Positions 9,263-17,892 of a stretch of 64,000 nt of DNA are shown in pieces. The stretch's first letter is position 1; each line of letters starts with the position of its first letter. This stretch comes from Gammaproteobacteria bacterium (GTDB lineage: Bacteria > Pseudomonadota > Gammaproteobacteria > Pseudomonadales > Azotimanducaceae). Location of the stretch: NCBI GenBank assembly GCA_007694905.1, contig REEU01000123.1, forward strand, positions 62,001 to 126,000, written 5' to 3'. The position numbers and the translations under genes are program-made. The notes under the pieces are model-generated. The model was given only the letters and a program-made list of their open reading frames with translations, did not search any database and was not told the DNA's origin.

Positions 9263-11130
9263 CCGCGAAGCCTCGCCCCAATGAACCGCGGCCCGAGGAC
9301 TATGCCGCCTTCGATGCCGAACTGGCGGGCCGCTCATTCGAGTTCCGGCTGCTGCGACGGCTTCTGGGGTGGGTCCGACCTCATCGTCGCGACGCCATTC
9401 TCTCCGGCATTCTCGTGATCATCGGCAGTCTGTTCGCCATCCTGATGCCGGTCATCATCGCCCGGGTGGTCATCGACGGCGTGCTGGTGGCGGATCAGCC
9501 GCTCACCCTGCCTGACTTCGGCATGATCGGCGCCAACGAGCTGATCATGGCGCTGACCGGATTTCATCCCCTTGCCGCGGCCTGCGCTCTCTACCTGCTG
9601 GCCGCATTGGGCTGGTCGCTGGCCATGCATGGCCATCGGGTACTGCTCGCACGGGCGGCGCTCGGTGCCCTGCGGGACCTGCGCCATGACCTCTTCGCCC
9701 ATCTGCAGTATCGGCCGGCGGCGTTCTATGACCATGTCGCCGTGGGTCGACTCACCACCCGCGTCAGCAACGACGTCGAAGTCCTGTTCCAGCTGCTTGC
9801 AGGGTTCGGAGTCCTGTTCGGTGAGCTGGTCCCGTTCTTCGTGGCAGCAGGCATCATGCTCTCGGTCAGCCTGGAACTCACTGGTGTGCTTGGCGCGATG
9901 ATTCCCCTGGTCGTGATCGCGACGGCGCTGTTCCGTTGGCGGACGCGCAGCGTCTACCGGGAGATCCGCACCTCTATTTCCCGTCTCAATCAGAATCTGG
10001 CTGAGAACATCAGCGGCATGCCCGTGGTTCAGCTTCATCGCCGCGAGGGGCGCAACCTCCGCGACTACAAGACCATCAATCAGGACAATCGCAGACACGA
10101 GCGTCGCGCCGTGAATCTCGAGACGCTCTACGGCGCTTTCATGGACTCACTGGCTCCCGCAGCGCTCGCGGCCATCGTCTGGTTCGGTGGCGGTGCAGTG
10201 CTGCAGGAGCAGATCTCCCTGGGCAGCATGATTCTCTTCGCCCAGTTCGTGGACATGCTGTTCCGGCCGGTGGTGGCCCTGGGTGAACAGTACAACGTGC
10301 TGTTCCGGGCCATGGCGAGCACGGAACGCATTTTCCAGTTGCTGGACTGGAAGCAGCAGATTCCCGAGGTGGACCGGCCGGTTGATCTGCCACCCCGACT
10401 GTCCGGGCGAGTCCGCTTCGAGCACGCCAGCTTCGGCTACTTCCGCGACCAGCCCGTGCTTCACGACCTGGATTTCGAACTTCAGCCCGGCGAGACCCTG
10501 GCTGTCGTCGGCCCCACCGGCTCCGGGAAGAGCACCCTGATCCGACTGCTCTGCCGCTTCTACGACCTTCGGGACGGCCGCATCCTCGTTGACGGGATCG
10601 ACATTCGCGAGGTCGATCCACGTGCACTTAGAAGCCGGATCGGCGTCGTCATGCAGGACTTCCATGTCTTCGCCGGCAGCGTCCGTAGCAACATCACCCT
10701 CGACGATCCGAAACTCGACGCCGCGGCGGCCGAACGGGCGGCGCGCATGGTGAATGCAGATGCGTTCATCACGCAGCTGCCTCAGGGCTACGACACCCTG
10801 CTCACCGAGCGCGGCCAGAATCTCTCTCAGGGCCAGCGCCAGCTGCTCGCATTCGCCCGGGTGCTGGCCGCAGACCCGGAAGTGCTCATTCTCGACGAGG
10901 CCACCGCCAGCATCGATCCCGAGACTGAAGTCGTGATCCAGAACGCCGTGCGCACGCTGACTCGCGACCGCAGCGCCATCGTCATTGCCCACCGCCTCCA
11001 GACCATCGAGCAGGCGGATCGGATTCTGGTCCTGCGCCACGGACGTCTCGAGGAGCTCGGCAGCCACCAGGAGCTCATCAATGCAGGCGGTTTGTACGCT
11101 ACCCTACACGCGTTGCAGTTTCAGGAGTGA
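9259..11130 (+). CDS. ABC exporter, transmembrane-ATPase half with the canonical catalytic site
   Basis: A 623-residue partner of the preceding exporter half, MdlB-like in layout. The membrane domain spans about residues 40-335, and the ATPase domain has Walker A GPTGSGKST, a signature with Gln (LSQGQRQLLAFARVL), Walker B VLILDEATASID and H-loop IAHRLQT. The catalytic Glu is present, unlike in the partner. The four-base overlap with the upstream gene supports coupled translation and a 1:1 heterodimer. Substrate and direction are not revealed by context, although the fold is an exporter. Confidence 0.9.
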   Translation: MTAKPRPNEPRPEDYAAFDAELAGRSFEFRLLRRLLGWVRPHRRDAILSGILVIIGSLFAILMPVIIARVVIDGVLVADQPLTLPDFGMIGANELIMALTGFHPLAAACALYLLAALGWSLAMHGHRVLLARAALGALRDLRHDLFAHLQYRPAAFYDHVAVGRLTTRVSNDVEVLFQLLAGFGVLFGELVPFFVAAGIMLSVSLELTGVLGAMIPLVVIATALFRWRTRSVYREIRTSISRLNQNLAENISGMPVVQLHRREGRNLRDYKTINQDNRRHERRAVNLETLYGAFMDSLAPAALAAIVWFGGGAVLQEQISLGSMILFAQFVDMLFRPVVALGEQYNVLFRAMASTERIFQLLDWKQQIPEVDRPVDLPPRLSGRVRFEHASFGYFRDQPVLHDLDFELQPGETLAVVGPTGSGKSTLIRLLCRFYDLRDGRILVDGIDIREVDPRALRSRIGVVMQDFHVFAGSVRSNITLDDPKLDAAAAERAARMVNADAFITQLPQGYDTLLTERGQNLSQGQRQLLAFARVLAADPEVLILDEATASIDPETEVVIQNAVRTLTRDRSAIVIAHRLQTIEQADRILVLRHGRLEELGSHQELINAGGLYATLHALQFQE

Positions 11131-11314
11131 GGCTCTGAATGTCCCCACAGCCGAGCCAGCAGCACATTCAACACAGCGTCCGCCGCGCGCCGGAGCGCCG
11201 CCGGCCGGCGCTGCCGGGAAGGCGATCACACTTGGCCTCTTTCACTTCAATGCCGCGGCCGGTCTAATGGTTGCGGGAAGCCGTGCATCACTCTGATTCT
11301 GGGGGAAGTCCGTT

Positions 11315-11686
11315 ATGTCCATCGAAGCGCCCGATCCAAAGCCCGGCGGCGACCGGGATGCGCGCACCTTCGGCATGCTCTGTCACCTGCTCGCGTTCGC
11401 GGGCCTGGTGGTTCCCTTCGGCAACATCATCGGACCGCTGGTGATCTGGCTGATCAAGCGGGAAGAGCATCCCTTCGTCGACGAGCAGGGCAAGGAAGCA
11501 TTGAACTTCCAGATCTCCGTGTTTCTCTACGCCATCGTCTGCGGCCTACTGTCGCTGATCCTCATCGGCATTCCGCTGCTGATCGCGCTCGGCATTTTCT
11601 GGCTGGTGGTTGTGATCATCGCCTCGGTCAAGGCGAACGGGGGCGAGAGCTACCGTTATCCTCTCAATCTTCGCCTGATCAAGTAG
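11315..11686 (+). CDS. DUF4870 small membrane protein
   Basis: A 123-residue protein of the DUF4870 (Tic20-like) family. It shows ARTFGMLCHLLAFAGLV, then GPLVIWLIKREEHPFVDEQG and KEALNFQISVFLYAIVCG, with three or four membrane helices and the conserved acidic-basic loop between helices two and three. Its function is unknown. The ATG at 11315 begins a short charged N-terminus. It lies 184 bases after the ABC pair and is probably its own unit; no clear promoter was identified. Confidence 0.85.
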   Translation: MSIEAPDPKPGGDRDARTFGMLCHLLAFAGLVVPFGNIIGPLVIWLIKREEHPFVDEQGKEALNFQISVFLYAIVCGLLSLILIGIPLLIALGIFWLVVVIIASVKANGGESYRYPLNLRLIK

Positions 11687-12093
11687 CGAAGGAAGGTAAC
11701 CCGTTGCACGCTGAACGACGGCTCAGGGTGCAATCAGGGCGCAAAAGCGATGGAAGCTTCCACGTCTTGCCCTGGACGCATGTGGCAACGGTGTGCTCGA
11801 GGGCGGCGACATCTCCGGCCACCATTTCCCGTTCCCGCGTCCCGCGCGAGACGGTTGCTCTGCAGCCTGGCGCCCTGCCCTTGGCGCAGTGCGGAAGGTG
11901 CCTACGGGCCATTCTGGCCCAGCTAGGTAGCGGGTGCTAACATCTCGTGCCGCCCGCAAGCTGTGGCCACGGCGTGCATCGCTGCAGCGGCGCTCCGGCA
12001 ACCACAAGCCGACAATGGGTCGGGCCTGACGCAGTCGTCCGCCCAGGCCCAACGTGCATGACAGTATTGACCGCCCACCTGTTGGAGGCCCGA
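11687..12093 (+). other. 407-base intergenic stretch without a recognisable gene
   Basis: No reading frame here has family features. An inverted repeat with arms TTGCACGCTGA and TCAGGGTGCAA (11704-11733, one mismatch) lies just after the DUF4870 gene and could be a weak terminator or an operator, but it has no T-run. A frame open from 11947 runs into the acyl-CoA dehydrogenase; its first 49 codons look non-coding, and TTGGAGGCC just before 12094 marks the real start. Confidence 0.4.
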
Positions 12094-13233
12094 ATGGCGC
12101 TCGTGCTCAATGAAGATCAAGCCCTGATCAAAGACACCGCCCGTGAGTTCTGCGCCAGCAAAGCGCCTGTCGCCCAGTTGCGCAAACTGCGGGATGATCA
12201 GGATCCGCTCGGCTACTCATCCGACACATGGCAACAGATGGCGGAACTCGGCTGGGCCGGCATCGTCATTCCGGAGGCCCACGGCGGGACCGAGTTCGGC
12301 TGGATGGCACTCGGCGCTGTGCTCGAGGAACAGGGTCGGCATCTCACCGCGTCACCGCTGTTCTCCACCGTGGTGCTCGGCGCCGGCGCGCTGCTGCTCG
12401 GCGGCAGCGACAGCCAGCATTCCGACCTGCTACCGAAGATTGCAGCTGGCGAACTCACGCTGGCACTGGCGCTTGAGGAGTCGCCCCACCACAACCCTTT
12501 CGGAAGCGCACTCAGCGCCAAGCAGGAGGGGGACGGCTGGGTACTCAAGGGTGACAAGCAGTTCGTATTCGATGGTCACAGTGCTGATCAGCTCCTGGTG
12601 GCTGCGAGGACCAACGGCAAATCAGGCGACCGCGACGGCCTCAGCCTGTTCCTGGTCGCCGCTGACGCAGCCGGCGTCACCCGTACCCGCAGCGCCATGG
12701 TCGACAGCCGCAATGCGGCCAACATCGAATTCGGCAGCGTCCGCGTGCAAACAAATGCACTGGTCGGTGCCGTGGGCCGCGCTGCAGACGTGCTGGAGCC
12801 CCTGCTCGATCGCGCCCGGATCTGCATGGCCGCAGAAATGCTCGGCACCATGGACGAAGCATTCGCCCGCACCCTTGCCTATCTGCGTGAGCGGAAACAG
12901 TTCGGGGTGGTGATCGGATCCTTTCAGGGCCTCAAGCACCGCGCGGCAGACATGTTCACCGAGATCGAACTTGCGCGTTCGACGGTACTCGACGCTCTCA
13001 GCGCGCTGGACGCCAATCGCGACGACGTACCCTTGCTGGCGGCGCTGGCCAAAGCGAAGGCCGGCGAGGCTCTGCACACCGTGTCTCTGGAAGCGTTGCA
13101 GATGCATGGCGGCGTTGGCATGACGGACGAATTTGACGTCGGACTCTTTCTGAAACGCGCCCGTGTGCAGGAACAGGCGTTCGGTGGCCGCGCGTTCCAG
13201 CGTGACCGCTATGCGACTCTGGCGAGGTTCTAA
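12094..13233 (+). CDS. Acyl-CoA dehydrogenase family protein (subunit 1 of an adjacent pair)
   Basis: A 379-residue flavoenzyme of the acyl-CoA dehydrogenase superfamily, which forms 2-enoyl-CoA from acyl-CoA. The start MALVLNEDQALIKDTAREF at 12094 has TTGGAGGCC upstream. Visible features are GWAGIVIPEAHGG (N-terminal domain), the middle beta domain with VLKGDKQFVFDGHSADQLLV, and the C-terminal RKQFGVVIGSFQGLKHRAAD and LQMHGGVGMTDEFDVGLFLK. A longer acyl-CoA dehydrogenase follows 24 bases later. Such pairs often form heterotetramers acting on bulky or branched acyl-CoAs; here that is inference. Confidence 0.88.
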   Translation: MALVLNEDQALIKDTAREFCASKAPVAQLRKLRDDQDPLGYSSDTWQQMAELGWAGIVIPEAHGGTEFGWMALGAVLEEQGRHLTASPLFSTVVLGAGALLLGGSDSQHSDLLPKIAAGELTLALALEESPHHNPFGSALSAKQEGDGWVLKGDKQFVFDGHSADQLLVAARTNGKSGDRDGLSLFLVAADAAGVTRTRSAMVDSRNAANIEFGSVRVQTNALVGAVGRAADVLEPLLDRARICMAAEMLGTMDEAFARTLAYLRERKQFGVVIGSFQGLKHRAADMFTEIELARSTVLDALSALDANRDDVPLLAALAKAKAGEALHTVSLEALQMHGGVGMTDEFDVGLFLKRARVQEQAFGGRAFQRDRYATLARF

Positions 13234-13257
13234 CCGGGACCAAAGGGAGCACATGCA

Positions 13258-14445
13258 ATGAAGCTGGCGTTCACGTCCGAAGAAGAAGCCTTCCGCGATG
13301 AAGTGCGGGCATTTTTCGACGCGTCCCTCACCGATGAACTGCGCGAGGCAGGACGCCTCATGACCAGCGTCTACAGCGACAAGGAGGTGGCCCTGGCGTG
13401 GCAGAAGATTCTGCTCGACAAGGGCTGGCTGGTGCCGTCTTGGCCCAGAGAGTACGGCGGTACCGGCTGGACCCTGACCCAGCGCTACATTTTTGCCTGT
13501 GAACGCGCCCGCGCCCGCCCCCCTGCGCTCTCGCCCATGGGCCTGTCCATGCTGGGACCGGCCCTGCTCGGCCGCGGCACCCAGGCGCAGAAGGATCACT
13601 ATCTGCCACGGATCCTTTCGGGCGAGGACTTCTGGTGCCAGGGCTACTCCGAACCCCAGGCGGGCTCGGATCTGGCCGGACTGCAGTGTCAGGCAATCCG
13701 CGACGGCGACCACTACGTCCTCCACGGCACCAAGATCTGGACCACCCACGCCCAGTTTGCCAATCGCATGTTCTGCCTGGTGCGCACCGGCCGCTTCGAA
13801 CGACCGCAGCAAGGCGTCAGCTTTCTGCTGGTGGACATGGAGGATCCGGGCGTGCGCTGCGACCCGATCCGCTTCGTCTCCGGCTGCGCGACCCAGTGCA
13901 CGGTGTACTTCGATAACGTGCGGGTACCCGTGAGCGAGATCGTCGGTGAGGAGAACGAAGGCTGGTCGGTCACCAAGTACCTGCTCGAGTTCGAGCGCGG
14001 CGGCGGCGCCGCCGCACCCGGACTGCTCGAGGCCATTGGTCATGCGCGCATGCTGCTCGAGCTGCTGCCAGAGGCCGACCGGAGCGGCCCCGCACGCCGC
14101 CTGGACGATTTGCAGGTGCAGGTGCATTCCCTGGAGCTGACCGAGCTGCGGACGCTTTCAGAAACCGAGCGCACCGGTTCCCCGGGACCCGCGTCGTCGT
14201 TACTGAAGATCCAGGGATCGGAGCTGTCCCAGGCCATCAGCGAAGTCGCCGTAGAGCTTATCGGCCTGCATGGCATGCCCTTTCAACCCGAAGCCTATGC
14301 GCTGGGCAACAACGTGTCCGCCGTCGGGCCTGAGGACGGCGTGACCACGGTACCGTTCTATCTCAACAACCGTGCGGCGAGCATCTACGCCGGATCCAAT
14401 GAGATCCAGCGCAACATCATCAGCAAAGCGGTTCTCGGCCTGTAA
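13258..14445 (+). CDS. Acyl-CoA dehydrogenase family protein (subunit 2 of an adjacent pair)
   Basis: A 395-residue acyl-CoA dehydrogenase. It begins MKLAFTSEEEAFRDEVRAFF, the usual opening for the long-chain, steroid and bile-acid type members, and carries WPREYGGTGWT, GYSEPQAGSDLAGLQC (FAD/substrate loop) and HGTKIWTTHAQFANRMFCLV. It ends with YAGSNEIQRNIISKAVLGL, the conserved C-terminal region. It sits between its smaller partner and a histidine phosphatase, with an enoyl-CoA hydratase next, so a beta-oxidation role is likely. The substrate is unknown. Confidence 0.9.
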   Translation: MKLAFTSEEEAFRDEVRAFFDASLTDELREAGRLMTSVYSDKEVALAWQKILLDKGWLVPSWPREYGGTGWTLTQRYIFACERARARPPALSPMGLSMLGPALLGRGTQAQKDHYLPRILSGEDFWCQGYSEPQAGSDLAGLQCQAIRDGDHYVLHGTKIWTTHAQFANRMFCLVRTGRFERPQQGVSFLLVDMEDPGVRCDPIRFVSGCATQCTVYFDNVRVPVSEIVGEENEGWSVTKYLLEFERGGGAAAPGLLEAIGHARMLLELLPEADRSGPARRLDDLQVQVHSLELTELRTLSETERTGSPGPASSLLKIQGSELSQAISEVAVELIGLHGMPFQPEAYALGNNVSAVGPEDGVTTVPFYLNNRAASIYAGSNEIQRNIISKAVLGL

Positions 14446-14471
14446 GCGCGCGCACAGGGGAAAGGCTTCCG

Positions 14472-15086
14472 ATGCACGATGACGCAACACGATTCTGGGT
14501 GGTCCGGCACGGGCAGATCGCGGCTAACGTCACGGCCCACTGGCACGGCTCCACGGACAGCCCGCTCACCGAAACGGGACGGCGGCAGGTGGAGCGCGTC
14601 GCAGCGTGGTTCGAGGCCTCGAGGCCACCGCTTCGAGCGGTTTACTCGAGCCCGCTGGCAAGGACCCGGGATACCGCTACGGGGATCGCCACGCGTCTCG
14701 GTCTCGACGTGCAGCCCCTGCCGGGGCTGCGCGAGTATTGTCTCGGAGAATGGGAAGGCACCCATTATCAGGCGCTCAACGAGAAGCACGGGATGCTCGA
14801 GCGCATGCGCGATCCGCACTGGGCACCTCCCGGCGGAGAATCGATTCACGGCGTGCTTGAGCGCATGCTGGAAAGTTTCCATCAGGTGGCCAATGACCAT
14901 CGCGGCGAGGAGGTGCTCATGGTCGGCCACGGAGCCGCCACCGGCATCATGCTGGCGCACCTGCTGCAGCAGGACGCCCTCGGCTGGCACACCTATCATT
15001 TGAAAAACTGCAGCGTCAGCGAGTTCTGGCTCCATCCGGAGCCCGGCCTGGGGCTGTTCAACCACGTCGATCATCTCGAGGATTGA
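14472..15086 (+). CDS. Histidine phosphatase family protein
   Basis: A 204-residue member of the phosphoglycerate mutase-like histidine phosphatase family. The catalytic RHG motif is in WVVRHGQIAANV, with PLTETGRRQ, VYSSPLARTRDTA and the second catalytic His in VGHGAATGIML; LGEWEG supplies the usual Glu. It lies 26 bases after the acyl-CoA dehydrogenase pair and 26 before an enoyl-CoA hydratase, so it is probably co-transcribed with them. The substrate is unassigned. Confidence 0.88.
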   Translation: MHDDATRFWVVRHGQIAANVTAHWHGSTDSPLTETGRRQVERVAAWFEASRPPLRAVYSSPLARTRDTATGIATRLGLDVQPLPGLREYCLGEWEGTHYQALNEKHGMLERMRDPHWAPPGGESIHGVLERMLESFHQVANDHRGEEVLMVGHGAATGIMLAHLLQQDALGWHTYHLKNCSVSEFWLHPEPGLGLFNHVDHLED

Positions 15087-15112
15087 AGCGGCTACTGCCG
15101 CAAGGGGGAAGC

Positions 15113-15886
15113 ATGCCGGAATTCTGCACGACGGAAGTGGATGGCCACGTCCTGACGGTGACCATGAACCGGCCGGAGCGGATGAATGCACTGCACCCGC
15201 CCGCCAACCTGGAACTCGGCGAGGTGTTCGACGAGTTCGCCGCCAACCCGGAGCTCTGGGTGGCCATCATCACCGGGGCCGGCGACCGCGCCTTCAGCGC
15301 CGGGAACGATCTGCGCTGGCAAGCGGAAGGCAACAAACGTCGGCCGGTACCCAAAGGGTTCGGTGGCCTCACCAGCCGGTTTGATCTGGACAAGCCAGTA
15401 ATCGCCGCCGTGAACGGCGTGGCCATGGGTGGCGGCTTCGAGATCGCGCTGGCCTGCGACATCATCATCGCTGCGGACAGCGCCATCTTCGCCCTCCCCG
15501 AGCCCCGGGTCGGGCTTGCGGCCCTGGCTGGCGGCTTGCACCGACTGCCGCGGGAAATCGGGATGAAGCGCGCCCTGGGCATGATTCTCACCGGGCGCCG
15601 GGTCGGAGCCGAGGAAGGCCAACAGCTGGGCTTCGTCACCGACGTGGCACCTCAGGCCGAGCTGATGAATCGGGCTCGGCACTGGGCCGGGCAGATCTGC
15701 GAGTGTGCGCCGCTGTCCATCCGCGCGAGCAAGCAGGTGGCCTATGCGGGGATGGGGCATGCCTCGCTGGAGGAGGCCATGGCTGCCCACTATGACGCGG
15801 TCTCTGCAATGGCCAAGAGCGAGGATTTCATCGAAGGACCGAAGGCGTTTGCCGAAAAGCGCCCGCCAAACTGGAAGGGACGTTGA
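15113..15886 (+). CDS. Enoyl-CoA hydratase/isomerase family protein
   Basis: A 257-residue crotonase-fold protein, expected to hydrate 2-enoyl-CoA. The start MPEFCTTEVDGHVLTVTMNR at 15113 has AAGGGGGAAG just upstream; a frame from 15083 would overlap the phosphatase gene and lacks such a site. The oxyanion-hole regions are GDRAFSAGNDLRW and VNGVAMGGGFEIALACD, and PEPRVGLAALAGGLHRL is the usual third motif. The first catalytic Glu site (GLAAL) is not the classic Glu, so an isomerase or other crotonase activity cannot be excluded. It is last in the run 12.1-15.9 kb. Confidence 0.85.
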   Translation: MPEFCTTEVDGHVLTVTMNRPERMNALHPPANLELGEVFDEFAANPELWVAIITGAGDRAFSAGNDLRWQAEGNKRRPVPKGFGGLTSRFDLDKPVIAAVNGVAMGGGFEIALACDIIIAADSAIFALPEPRVGLAALAGGLHRLPREIGMKRALGMILTGRRVGAEEGQQLGFVTDVAPQAELMNRARHWAGQICECAPLSIRASKQVAYAGMGHASLEEAMAAHYDAVSAMAKSEDFIEGPKAFAEKRPPNWKGR

Positions 15887-15897
15887 CCCGGCCTTCG

Positions 15898-15923
15898 AGC
15901 GCGTCGCCAGCTGGCGACGCGCT
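15898..15923 (+). terminator. 26-base perfect palindrome, probable terminator
   Basis: AGCGCGTCGCCAG is followed directly by its exact reverse complement, eleven bases after the enoyl-CoA hydratase stop codon. The stem is GC-rich and followed by TTACTCTATG, which is AT-rich but has no strong T-run. Because it is fully symmetric it could also bind a dimeric regulator, though its position favours termination. Confidence 0.6.
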
Positions 15924-15980
15924 TACTCTATGAATCATTAATAATCAGTACGTTGCAAACTTTTCCTAATAAATTTTCGA

Positions 15981-16205
15981 CTAGTAGTCTTCGCAGGCCG
16001 CGGCCAGAGCATCGGCGCTGATCGCCACCGCGAGGCAGACTTCGTCGAGCACCTCTTCTTCACCCCGGACCAGCATGGCGGCGAGTATTTCCTGCCGCGG
16101 AATGAGGATTTCGAGAGAATCCGTGACCGGCGTGAACTGATCCGGATAGCAATCATGGGCCGGAACGAGTTCGCTGTGCTGCTGATTGAGAGAAGAGGCG
16201 TGCAT
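15981..16205 (-). CDS. Small acidic protein of unknown function
   Basis: A 74-residue frame beginning MHASSLNQQHSELVPAHDCY and containing SLEILIPRQEILAAMLVRG, then a Glu/Asp-rich C-terminus ending ACEDY. I do not recognise a family. The composition is acidic, with no signal peptide or membrane segment. Both flanks are AT-rich (15925-15975 and 16255-16310), unlike the surrounding DNA, which fits its own promoter upstream and a terminator downstream. An overlapping frame at 15938-16156 gives an Arg/Ser-rich product typical of a shadow frame. Confidence 0.5.
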   Translation of the reverse strand: MHASSLNQQHSELVPAHDCYPDQFTPVTDSLEILIPRQEILAAMLVRGEEEVLDEVCLAVAISADALAAACEDY

Positions 16206-16252
16206 GTCAGGCTCCCGATGATTTGGCTACACCATAGGGAGAGCAGGCACCG

Positions 16253-16312
16253 TGCCAGCTTCTTAAAATCCTAATAACTGACTGAATTGAATATATTTTT
16301 ATAAAATCGGAC
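16253..16312. promoter_or_regulatory. AT-rich promoter-like segment
   Basis: A run of A/T including TTGAATATATTTTTATAAAAT stands out in otherwise GC-rich DNA, between the small minus-strand gene at 15981-16205 and the MFS transporter. It could hold promoters in either direction; TATAAA-type sequence is present, but I cannot assign an exact -35/-10 pair or a transcription start. Confidence 0.35.
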
Positions 16313-16453
16313 TCGAATGGCGGTGGCACCTGAGTGACGTAGTGGGTCACCTTGCGCCCCCCGGCGGCATTGACATGCTGCCGCCGCCGGTCAGGACTGA
16401 ATGGGCTATCACAGAGCAGCGGCACCCGCCGCCGGGATCCGTTGGAGAACGCG

Positions 16454-17782
16454 TTGGCCCTGCCCCCAGATTCCCGTGACAACGACCAGAAGGCAGAACG
16501 GGCCTATGCGGCATGGGTCGATGCCCACCTGACCCGCAATTACCTGGCCCACCTCGGCCACGGTCTGCTCGGACAGACGGGTTTCCGACTGCTCAATGCA
16601 CCGACCTTTCTCCCGGCCTACATCCTCCTCCTTTCCGGCGGCTCCAACATTGCTGTAGGAGCGATCCTGTCTCTGCAGGCCCTGGGCATGGTCCTGACGC
16701 CACTGCTCAGCGCCAACCTGATCGAACATCGACCACGGGTCCTGCCTGTGGGCTTCAGCACCGGCGCCGCCATGCGCCTGATGATTCTGTGCATCGCCGC
16801 CTCCGGACTGCTGCTGCAGCCCACAGCGGCCCTCTGGGCGATCGGCGTCTTCATCCTCGGCTTCGGGCTGTTCATGGGCATGCAGGGCGTGATCTTCAAC
16901 TTCCTGATGTCCAAAGTTATTCCTGTCAGCAAACGAGGTCGGCTGACGGGTCTGCGCAACTTCCTGGCCGGCATCACTGCTGCTGCCGTGGCGTGGGCCG
17001 CCGGTGAGTTCCTGCTCGGCGAAACACCCAGCGTGGCCGGGTACTCATGGACATTCGTCCTGGCCTTCGTGCTCACCAGCATCGGCCTCAGCCTGCTTCT
17101 GTTCGTCCGCGAGCCCCAGCCCCCCCGGCTGCGACCGCGGATGCCGCTCATCCGCCGCCTCGGAGAGATCCCGGCCCTGCTTCGCAGCGACGCAGCCTTC
17201 ACCACCTACGTGCTGGCCCGCGCGCTGGCCACGATGGGGCGCATGGCGGCGCCCTTCTACATCCTGTTTGCCGGCCTTGAGATCGGGCTGACGGGGTCGG
17301 TACTCGGCATCCTTACCATGGCGTTCACGCTGGCAGGGACTTTCTCCAATCTGGTCTGGGGTGCGCTGGCCGACCGACACGGCTTCCGTCTGACGCTGCT
17401 CGGGTCCATCGGGCTGTGGATCCTCTCCACGCTGGCCCTCATGGCCAGTTCCGGGCTGTTGCTGACTTCTCTGGTCTTCATCGGCATTGGCGCCGCCTTT
17501 CAGGGCTTTCAGCAATCGGCGATGAATCTTACCCTGGAGTTCGGCCAGCGCGACGAACTGCCGATGCGCATTGCGCTCGCGAACACGGCCTCGGAACTCG
17601 CCGGCACCATGGGGCCGCTGCTCGGCGGCATCCTGGCCGCCGTCCTCGGCTATCAGGCGGTGTTCGCAACATCCATAGGGTTCCTCACGCTCGGAGGCTG
17701 GATGCTAGCCCGCCATGTTCCGGAACCGCGATATCGCACTGCGTCCCTGGCCGAGCTGAAGCAGCCAAGTGGTGACATCTGA
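16454..17782 (+). CDS. MFS transporter
   Basis: A 442-residue major facilitator transporter with about twelve hydrophobic segments. After a charged start (DNDQKAERAYAAWVDAHLTR) the first helices follow near residue 40. The inter-helix motif VIPVSKRGRLTGLRNFLAG (helix 4-5 region) and the cytoplasmic loop WGALADRHGFRLTLLGS, an A-like motif of the second half, are visible. I chose TTG 16454 because GGAG lies seven bases upstream; the open frame begins at 16352 but its first 34 codons look non-coding. Substrate unknown. Confidence 0.8.
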   Translation: MALPPDSRDNDQKAERAYAAWVDAHLTRNYLAHLGHGLLGQTGFRLLNAPTFLPAYILLLSGGSNIAVGAILSLQALGMVLTPLLSANLIEHRPRVLPVGFSTGAAMRLMILCIAASGLLLQPTAALWAIGVFILGFGLFMGMQGVIFNFLMSKVIPVSKRGRLTGLRNFLAGITAAAVAWAAGEFLLGETPSVAGYSWTFVLAFVLTSIGLSLLLFVREPQPPRLRPRMPLIRRLGEIPALLRSDAAFTTYVLARALATMGRMAAPFYILFAGLEIGLTGSVLGILTMAFTLAGTFSNLVWGALADRHGFRLTLLGSIGLWILSTLALMASSGLLLTSLVFIGIGAAFQGFQQSAMNLTLEFGQRDELPMRIALANTASELAGTMGPLLGGILAAVLGYQAVFATSIGFLTLGGWMLARHVPEPRYRTASLAELKQPSGDI

Positions 17783-17892
17783 GAAGGGGTTTACACTGAA
17801 GACGGGTTCATGTTGCGCTAGCATGTGCGGTCACGCCGTACTCGTCACGCACAGGACACGATTCAGCTTCACCCTGGGGGGCCGAGCCGCCC

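Noticed and set aside
16352-16453. N-terminal extension of the MFS transporter
   Set aside because: The first 34 codons contain Arg/Cys-rich non-family sequence, and a ribosome-binding site precedes TTG 16454.
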